Assembly (NCBI GenBank): GCA_043803805.1
Contig: JAZDJP010000072.1
Location: 1 to 45,900, forward strand
Reading direction: 5' to 3'
Length of the DNA stretch: 45,900 nt
DNA from: JAZDJP01 sp043803805
GTDB lineage: Bacteria > Planctomycetota > JAZDJP01
Shown here: in pieces, positions 40,930 through 45,900 of the stretch
Layout of the letters: every line of letters begins with the position of its first letter
Position numbering within the stretch: the stretch's first letter is position 1
Notes under the pieces: generated by a model
What the model was told of the DNA's origin: nothing
Database searches by the model: none
The model's input: only the letters and a program-made list of their open reading frames with translations
Translations under genes and position numbers: made by a program

Positions 40930-42102
40930 TCAAGCAACCTGTTCCATTACGCTCTCGCCCACGGCGACAGCAAGAGTGACCGGTACGGCATTTCCAATCT
41001 GTCGCATCGCCTCTGTCCATGATCCGCTGAAAACATAGTTGTCGGGAAACGTTTGTACCCGTGCGCTCTCGCGCACGGTGTAGTAGCGACACGTTCCGTC
41101 TGAAAGAACCATCATGTTCTCCCCACCAGGCACGCCATGATCTCCTGCCTTCAACGCCTTCGATGGTTCATCCAAGAGACTCCCCGTGTGACCAGGATAT
41201 GAACGCGCGCCGTCTCTGAATTCATGATTTGGGACAGTGTACCTTTTTTCTTTCGGGTCTGGCAATCCGGCGAGGGCGTCCCGCACCGTCCGGCAACGTT
41301 GACGAGTTGGAGGGAAGAGAGCGAAATCCGAGGCAAGTCGTTGAACGCGCGGGCGCAAGCGGGCCGGGACGGGTGGTCTGGCTCTTTTCGGGACTTCGTG
41401 TTCATCCCAATAGGAACCCGTCACCCACTGTTCCCAAAGGAGACGGTCAATAGAATGCGTCGGTTCCGGAAAAGACCATTCCTTGCCCAGGTCCGAGCGA
41501 AAACCGACAATGAAGACTCTATGTCGATGTTGGGGAACGCCGTAGTCGGCTGCGTCAAGAAGTCGGTACACCACCTTGTACGAGAGATCCATCGCCTTCC
41601 CCCCTGTATGCACACGTTCCAAGCGTGAAAGGTGGGATTGCCAGTTTTCGTCCTTCTTCCTGACGATCAACGGATACGACAACTGCAAGACAACGTAGTG
41701 AAAGTAACTCGCGAAACTCTGCCGCAGCAGACCCTTGACGTTCTCAAAAAGGAAGCACTGCGGGCGGAGTTCCCGCACGGCCCGGACCGCTTCCGGGAAC
41801 ATGTCACGGCGGTCCTGATACGCCCGATGTTTGCCGCCGAGAGAGAATGGCTGGCAAGGCGGTCCGCCAGCCACCATGTCAACGTCTTTCGCCAACGCCG
41901 CATAACTGATTCCGCGCACATCCTGCGCAAACAACCGCCAATCTTTAGCTAGGGGATGACCGAGGGATTCGTTCAGGTGGATCGTTGAGCATGCGTGCTC
42001 GTTAAACTCAATCAGCGCCTCGTGATGCCAACCGGTCTTTTCAAGACCAAGGGCAAGTCCTCCTGCGCCCGTGAAGAGTTCAACCGATTTCAACTGCCGC
42101 AT
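40930..42102 (-). CDS. dcm: DNA (cytosine-5) methyltransferase
   Basis: 390 residues from the ATG at 42102 (GGAGG upstream). The 5mC-methylase motifs are clear: I (VELFTGAGGLALGLEKTGW), IV (GGPPCQPFS with the catalytic Cys), VI (FENVKGLL), VIII (QHRHRVFIVG) and X (IGNAVPVTLA). It is the modification partner of the GIY-YIG nuclease. The base composition is lower in GC than the neighbouring housekeeping genes. It lies 2 nt downstream of vsr. Confidence 0.95.
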   Translation of the reverse strand: MRQLKSVELFTGAGGLALGLEKTGWHHEALIEFNEHACSTIHLNESLGHPLAKDWRLFAQDVRGISYAALAKDVDMVAGGPPCQPFSLGGKHRAYQDRRDMFPEAVRAVRELRPQCFLFENVKGLLRQSFASYFHYVVLQLSYPLIVRKKDENWQSHLSRLERVHTGGKAMDLSYKVVYRLLDAADYGVPQHRHRVFIVGFRSDLGKEWSFPEPTHSIDRLLWEQWVTGSYWDEHEVPKRARPPVPARLRPRVQRLASDFALFPPTRQRCRTVRDALAGLPDPKEKRYTVPNHEFRDGARSYPGHTGSLLDEPSKALKAGDHGVPGGENMMVLSDGTCRYYTVRESARVQTFPDNYVFSGSWTEAMRQIGNAVPVTLAVAVGESVMEQVA

Positions 42103-42104
42103 GT

Positions 42105-42518
42105 TCACACCTCCAAAAACTGTCTGATCCGTTCCTTCAACTGTGCGGTGCGGTTGAGTTGGCACTCCCATACAACCAGACATCGCCATCCCTGTCGGCG
42201 CAACGCCCGCCGAACTATAACGTCGCGCTCCTTATTTCGCACCAGTTTCGGCACCCAGAAACGGCACCTTGTCTTAGGCATACGGTACTGACGGCAACCG
42301 TGCTGATGCCAGAAACACCCGTGTACGAAGATTACCTTACACCGGGGGGTGAAGACAAGATCGGGATTGCCCGGCAGGTCCCTTCCGTGGAGGCGGTAGC
42401 GGTAACCCATGCCGTGAACAAGGCGACGGACAATCATCTCCGGTTCGGTATCGGCATTCCGCACACGGGACATGCGCTCACTCCGTTCGTCTCGCGTCAA
42501 TGGGTCATATCGCGGCAT
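42105..42518 (-). CDS. vsr: Very short patch repair endonuclease Vsr
   Basis: 137 residues from the ATG at 42518. The Vsr fold is clear: MSRVRNADTEPEMIVRRLVH, then DLPGNPDLVFTPRCKVIFVH with the active-site Asp, then GCFWHQHGC (Zn/His cluster). It repairs T:G mismatches caused by 5mC deamination at the methylase sites. It is the first gene of vsr-dcm-nuclease, with 2 nt to dcm. A longer leaderless GTG start at 42590 is possible. Confidence 0.93.
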   Translation of the reverse strand: MPRYDPLTRDERSERMSRVRNADTEPEMIVRRLVHGMGYRYRLHGRDLPGNPDLVFTPRCKVIFVHGCFWHQHGCRQYRMPKTRCRFWVPKLVRNKERDVIVRRALRRQGWRCLVVWECQLNRTAQLKERIRQFLEV

Positions 42519-42592
42519 GACGTCTTCTCGTCTCCGGTCCAACCCAAGGGGTGCACATCGCGCCACGGTGACGTGCGAACCTTCCCTCACGA

Positions 42593-42621
42593 ATGCTATT
42601 GGTTACGCCAAGTTCTGTCAA
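42593..42621 (-). promoter_or_regulatory. Promoter of the vsr-dcm-nuclease operon
   Basis: Minus strand TTGACA (42621-42616), 17-nt spacer, TAGCAT (42598-42593). It is the best sigma-70-like promoter of the island. Confidence 0.65.
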
Positions 42622-42701
42622 TATGATTTCAACGTTCTTTCACTCCATCGAAACGCAATCAACATATTGCCATTTATTGGGTTACGCTCAATATTGGCCG
42701 T

Positions 42702-43010
42702 TACCCCTCCCCGTTCTTCACCAAAATGACGGGGAGGGGTCCCGGGGGGTGGGGTCCTGCTTCCTGTATTATTTTATATATCCCAGGACGTGATGAATGG
42801 GAGTTGGGAACGGCGGCGAGGGGAGCGGCGTGCGCGGGCCTCTGTCGCGACCTGGAGCCAGGGAGGGCGGGAAGGCCGCGACAGTGGAGCGACAAGCGAG
42901 CCGGATGCGAGCGCGGAGCGTCCCGCGGCAGCCGCTCCCCGAGTCGCCACCCGGGGAGTTACTTCTTGCTCATCCTTCGACAGGCTCAGGATGAGCGGGT
43001 TTGGCGATGA
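42702..43010. repeat. Long island repeat, copy A1
   Basis: It starts with a perfect 11-bp stem (CCCCTCCCCGT with ACGGGGAGGGG, about 42706-42741). An AT-rich patch (TGTATTATTTTATATA) follows, then the GGCGGCGAGGGG tract, the conserved GAGTCGCCACCCGGGGAGTT segment, and a REP palindrome of type CATCCT (about 42970-42996). It is nearly identical in parts to 45091-45500. No gene is seen in 42519-43457. Confidence 0.7.
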
Positions 43011-43063
43011 CGGGCGGCGAGGGGGGCGGTGAACCGGGGTGAACGTAATCCAACCGGTCCGGC

Positions 43064-43083
43064 GGCGGCGCAGAAGCGCCGCC
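43064..43083. repeat. Tetraloop hairpin repeat
   Basis: GGCGGCGC, loop AGAA, GCGCCGCC, followed by CTCCA. Same stem and loop as 122-141. Confidence 0.6.
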
Positions 43084-43104
43084 CTCCACAAATCGTGTCC
43101 AGCG

Positions 43105-43406
43105 GCGCATCCGCGGGAATGGCGGCGAGGGTGGGGAGCGGCGCGGGCCTTGATCGAGGGGCGTAGGCACGATGCCGGGAGCCCCGAGATCACGGAGTGA
43201 CGAGACGACAGGAGGTCGTCGAGGAACGTCCCGCGACGCCCCCACCCGAGCCGCAACCCGGGGAGTTACTTCTTGATCATCCTTCGACAGGCTCAGGATG
43301 AGCGGGTTTGGCGATGACTGGCGACGAGAGAACGGGGGGCCGAGGGTCGCGGAGGGAGCGGGCGTAGATGACGTCCCGCGAACCCGCGACCCGAGGCCAC
43401 GTTACT
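43105..43406. repeat. Long island repeat, copy A2
   Basis: It contains the ACGAGACGACAGGA module, a REP palindrome of type CATCCT (43276-43305), and an end closely matching 45400-45495 (GGGTCGCGGAGGGAGCGGGC and GATGACGTCCCGCGAACCCG). Confidence 0.7.
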
Positions 43407-43457
43407 GCACCGTAGCGCATCTGCGGAAAAGGCGGCGAGGCTCGACTGACGGCCCGT

Positions 43458-43655
43458 TTAAATTTTCAGTTTTTTCCGAACGGACGCAATGAGAAGGGAG
43501 GGCGATTTCGCTTCGGATGCCTTCGCCGCGCGCAACACCTTGAGATCCGCATAATCGTCGAGCGCCTCCCGAACCCGGAGAAACTCCTCGTACGGAAGGA
43601 CCGCGAACGCCTTTTTTCCGTTCCGCTCCAGAATGCTGGGATGCAACGCAATCAT
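43458..43655 (-). CDS. Small antitoxin-like protein
   Basis: 65 residues from an ATG at 43655 with GAGGAG upstream. The sequence IALHPSILERNGKKAFAVLP, then YEEFLRVREALDDYADLKVL, resembles the C-terminal part of Phd-type antitoxins. It lies 17 nt after the RelE-like toxin gene. The toxin-first order is opposite to the pair at 10465-10967. Confidence 0.72.
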   Translation of the reverse strand: MIALHPSILERNGKKAFAVLPYEEFLRVREALDDYADLKVLRAAKASEAKSPSLLIASVRKKLKI

Positions 43656-43672
43656 GGAAGTCTCCTCTTGAT

Positions 43673-43924
43673 CTAACGATACGCCTCGCGCCGGTGGACG
43701 ATTCGATAAACAACAACATGCCGGCCCTGATCGATCTCGAACAAGATGCGGTACGATCCCACGCGCAAACGATATTCCGGGGTGAAATTTGTCAACTTCT
43801 TCACATCCCCGGCCAATCCCACTGACAATTTCTCCATGGCATCCGCCACCCGCGTGGCGTCCGATCGTTGCAGACGCTTCAAATCCCGGACCGCCTGCGG
43901 CTTCAATTCCACCGTGTAATTCAC
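43673..43924 (-). CDS. RelE/ParE-family toxin
   Basis: 83 residues from a GTG at 43924. MNYTVELKPQAVRDLKRLQR, then RLRVGSYRILFEID and the end VHRREAYR, match RelE/ParE toxins. It is followed by the antitoxin-like gene. The -10 (TAGGAT) is only 6 nt from the GTG, and the TAGGAT may also serve as a weak Shine-Dalgarno, so leaderless translation is possible. Confidence 0.82.
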   Translation of the reverse strand: MNYTVELKPQAVRDLKRLQRSDATRVADAMEKLSVGLAGDVKKLTNFTPEYRLRVGSYRILFEIDQGRHVVVYRIVHRREAYR

Positions 43925-43930
43925 AACGTC

Positions 43931-43959
43931 ATCCTACCGTGGCGACCATGAAATTGCAA
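43931..43959 (-). promoter_or_regulatory. Promoter of the second toxin-antitoxin pair
   Basis: Minus strand TTGCAA (43959-43954), 17-nt spacer, TAGGAT (43936-43931). Confidence 0.5.
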
Positions 43960-43964
43960 CCGGC

Positions 43965-44104
43965 ATGGCGTGAGCCCCGTTGTGGCGTGGCAACGCCACT
44001 CACGGGGAGGCCGGGAGCCCCGAGATCACAGAGTGACAAGACGACAGGATGTCGGCGAGGCGCGTTCCGGAGAACCGTTCCCCGAGTCGCCACCCAGGGA
44101 CCTT
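43965..44104. repeat. Island repeat, copy A3 (partial)
   Basis: It contains the CCCCGAGATCACAGAGTGAC module, then AAGACGACAGGATGTCGGCG, then the GAGTCGCCACCC end. It matches the middle part of 45091-45500 and 43105-43406 but lacks their ends. It sits between the toxin-antitoxin pair and dinD. Confidence 0.6.
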
Positions 44105-44149
44105 CTCACGTTTCTTTGTCCCGTCACTCGGGATGAAACGTCACAAAGG

Positions 44150-45007
44150 TTACTCGCTTTTCTGTTTTTCGGTCGTCCCGGTTTTGCCGAGTTGCTTGCA
44201 CTGCTTGGCCGCGATCGTCTTGATGCTTTCCACCACCGGCAATTCCTCGGGCATCGTGCCCCCGAGATCCTTGATCGTCTGGCGCACCTTCGCCCCCACT
44301 TCACGATGCGTCCGGTTCGCGGCGTCCTTCCCCTTCACCTCGTCCCGCCGCAGTTTCTCCTCCGCCTGGGTGGCCCGGAACAGGTTCGCCGCCAATTCCG
44401 TACTGCCCATGTGATCCAGGATCTTCTGGCTCTTTTTCAAACCTTTCCGGCGGTGAATGTCGTCCTGCCTCAATCCGCCATAAAGCCCCATGTACCCGTG
44501 ATTTTGAAAGATGGCGTAGTCCACGGGTTCGATGACGCCGGCGCCCCGGGCCGCGTCGGCCAGTTGGGCGTTGTGACGGCGCATTTCATCGCGCAGAAGA
44601 AGCCGCCGATCCGCCTCGACACGCTCGTCCGTCAATTCCTGCCGCCGCGTCTGGATGGCGAAATAAGTCTGCCCCTGGGCAACGATCTCCTTGCCCGGAT
44701 CGGCATTCTGAATGGTCAGGTAACAGGCGTAACGCGACAGAAGGATGGTCTTGACCGGTCGTTCCGCGCCGCTCCCAATGGCGACCATATCGGTGACGTC
44801 AACGAAATGGTCTTCGAGGCGATGCCCGCTGTTGAAACAGGCCATTTTGGCCTTTGCGATGACCCCCTCAAAATTGCGGTAATCGCCGTAACCCAATACT
44901 TCAGAAAAGTCGCGGCTGGACCAAAACTCCATGCCCGCGTCATTCGTGCGTTTGATCCGCTCGAACGGCGACGCAGGACCGCCGGTTGCCGCAATTTCCT
45001 TCACCAT
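44150..45007 (-). CDS. dinD: DNA-damage-inducible protein D-like
   Basis: 285 residues, GGAGG before the ATG. The DinD pattern is FERIKRTNDAGMEFWSSRDF, then YRNFEGVIAKAKMACFNSGH, then LSRYACYLTIQNADPGKEIV and GQTYFAIQTRRQEL. The C-terminal half is helical. In E. coli DinD modulates RecA activity. It may be a RecA modulator or part of a stress or defence island. The promoter (TTGCCA-17-TAACAT) shows no clear LexA box. It stands between island repeats, and recA is 34 kb away. Confidence 0.9.
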   Translation of the reverse strand: MVKEIAATGGPASPFERIKRTNDAGMEFWSSRDFSEVLGYGDYRNFEGVIAKAKMACFNSGHRLEDHFVDVTDMVAIGSGAERPVKTILLSRYACYLTIQNADPGKEIVAQGQTYFAIQTRRQELTDERVEADRRLLLRDEMRRHNAQLADAARGAGVIEPVDYAIFQNHGYMGLYGGLRQDDIHRRKGLKKSQKILDHMGSTELAANLFRATQAEEKLRRDEVKGKDAANRTHREVGAKVRQTIKDLGGTMPEELPVVESIKTIAAKQCKQLGKTGTTEKQKSE

Positions 45008-45044
45008 TATTTCCTCCCTCCGTTCTTTCCCACGTTCTCACGGG

Positions 45045-45073
45045 ATGTTATCACCTTCTCCCGACTGTGGCAA
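45045..45073 (-). promoter_or_regulatory. dinD promoter
   Basis: Minus strand TTGCCA (45073-45068), 17-nt spacer, TAACAT (45050-45045). Confidence 0.6.
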
Positions 45074-45090
45074 CACATCCATCACGGGTT

Positions 45091-45500
45091 TTACCCCTCC
45101 CCGTTCTTCACCAAAATGACGGGGAGGGGTCCGGCTTTCTGTATTATTTTATATACCCCAGGACGTGATGGATGGGGGTTGGGAATGGCGGCGAGGGGGG
45201 CGGTGAACCGGGCGTCGCGGGCGCGCCGGAGGCAGGGAGGCCGGGAGGCGCGAACGCGTCGAGCGCCGAGACGACAGGATGTCGGCGAGGCGCGTCCCGG
45301 AGAACCGCTCCTCGAGTCGCCACCCGAGGAGTTTACTTCTTGCTCATCCTTCGACCCCGTGGCGTGGACGCACGGGGCAGGCAGGCTCAGGATGAGCGGG
45401 TTTGGCAATGACTGGCGGCGAGAGAACGGGGGACCGAGGGTCGCGGAGGGAGCGGGCGTAGATGACGTCCCGCGAACCCGCCACCCGAGGCCTGCTTTGC
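45091..45500. repeat. Long island repeat, copy B
   Basis: It has the same left end as A1 (11-bp stem, 45094-45129, then TGTATTATTTTATATACCCC) and the same right end as A2. Inside, the REP palindrome (45345-45394) is interrupted by 27 nt containing a nested CCCCGTG/CACGGGG hairpin. No gene is seen in 45008-45538. Confidence 0.75.
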
Positions 45501-45538
45501 CGCGTGTATCTTGCCGAAGGAGAAAGTTCGCGTGACGA

Positions 45539-45900
45539 TTACGGTTGGAGGGCCACGCCGAGGACGGAGTTGCCCCCCGTCCGGAGCGTCGTGGGATTGT
45601 CGAGGTTGACCGCCTTCAAGTCCTTCAGGACCACCCGGGCGCCGCTGCCCTCGAAGGCGATGAAGACATACCCGGCCGGCATGTCGCGGTCGCTGGTCTT
45701 CCCCTTGGAACGGCCATCGGCCAGAAGCTCAATCTGGTTCCCCCGCGCCACCATGGCGAACTCATGGGCCCCTTCGGGCGCGAACAGCGTGTACACCGTG
45801 GGTCCCGTGTTGGGCGTTTTAAAGAATGTCTTGCGCATCGCGGTATCCATGCCGCCGGAGAACAGGAACGGCATGTCCTTCCACCCCTGGAAATCAGGGC
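45539..45900 (-). CDS. DUF1080-like C-terminal fragment (5' end beyond window)
   Basis: The frame is open to the window edge, so only the C-terminal about 120 residues are visible. NTGPTVYTLFAPEGAHEFAM, IELLADGRSKGKTSDRDMPA and GYVFIAFEGSGARVVLKDLK resemble the end of DUF1080/laminin-G-like sugar-binding or hydrolase domains. The start and any signal peptide lie outside. The identification is tentative. Confidence 0.55.
   Translation of the reverse strand, partial: PDFQGWKDMPFLFSGGMDTAMRKTFFKTPNTGPTVYTLFAPEGAHEFAMVARGNQIELLADGRSKGKTSDRDMPAGYVFIAFEGSGARVVLKDLKAVNLDNPTTLRTGGNSVLGVALQP

Noticed and set aside
45008..45090. LexA operator in front of dinD
   Set aside because: No matching inverted repeat was found near the promoter at 45045-45073.
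1..45900. tRNA, rRNA or CRISPR arrays
   Set aside because: No tRNA-like TTCGA arm in a cloverleaf, no rRNA sequence, and no direct repeats with regular unique spacers were seen. The word arrays have no spacers.

Overview
Origin. The window is GC-rich, densely coding DNA from a bacterium that looks anaerobic and saccharolytic. It carries pyruvate:ferredoxin oxidoreductase, NfnAB-type transhydrogenase and a membrane complex related to energy-converting hydrogenases, and no respiratory oxidase is visible. The glycoside-hydrolase-like, URO-D-like, PHP-CBM9 and DUF1080-like genes recall gene content common in PVC-group and neighbouring uncultured phyla. That placement is inference; no rRNA or tRNA gene was seen.

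Layout. 1-17.7 kb: alaS, a TlpA-like protein without its CxxC, a YcxB-like membrane protein, a GH123-like/URO-D-like pair, recA, a Phd/RelE toxin-antitoxin pair, and an overlapping pfkB-thpR-pdxH-GNAT operon. An AT-rich esterase gene, a RAYT transposase element and a GH42-like gene follow. 17.9-26.0 kb: one operon encoding an HTH-EIIA protein and six complex-I/hydrogenase-4-like subunits. The large subunit lacks every Ni-Fe ligand motif, so this is probably an Ehr (hydrogenase-related) complex. 26.0-32.5 kb: DAHP synthase, a second RAYT element, a PHP-CBM9 fusion, a broken toxin-antitoxin locus, and two membrane or secreted proteins.

32.7-39.8 kb: a minus-strand operon (winged-helix protein, degenerate CDF protein, PorGD, PorAB, NfnA, NfnB) ending in a strong intrinsic terminator. 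39.9-45.5 kb: an accessory island with a Vsr/cytosine methylase/Eco29kI-type restriction operon, a RelE/Phd pair and DinD, embedded in long structured repeats. The 5'-truncated gene at the right edge looks like a sugar-binding or hydrolase domain.

The genes together suggest glycan-derived sugars oxidised to pyruvate, Por making reduced ferredoxin, Nfn balancing NADH, NADPH and ferredoxin, and the Ehr-like complex coupling an unknown redox or conformational step to ion transport. The HTH-EIIA protein is placed to link that complex to phosphotransfer signalling.

The most unusual non-coding feature is a set of intergenic 'word' repeats: arrays of three to five heptamers or octamers in which whole words change together between copies. 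Alongside them are three families of hairpin repeats whose stems covary. Several of these repeats supply the stop codon of the adjacent gene (alaS, recA, hyfI).
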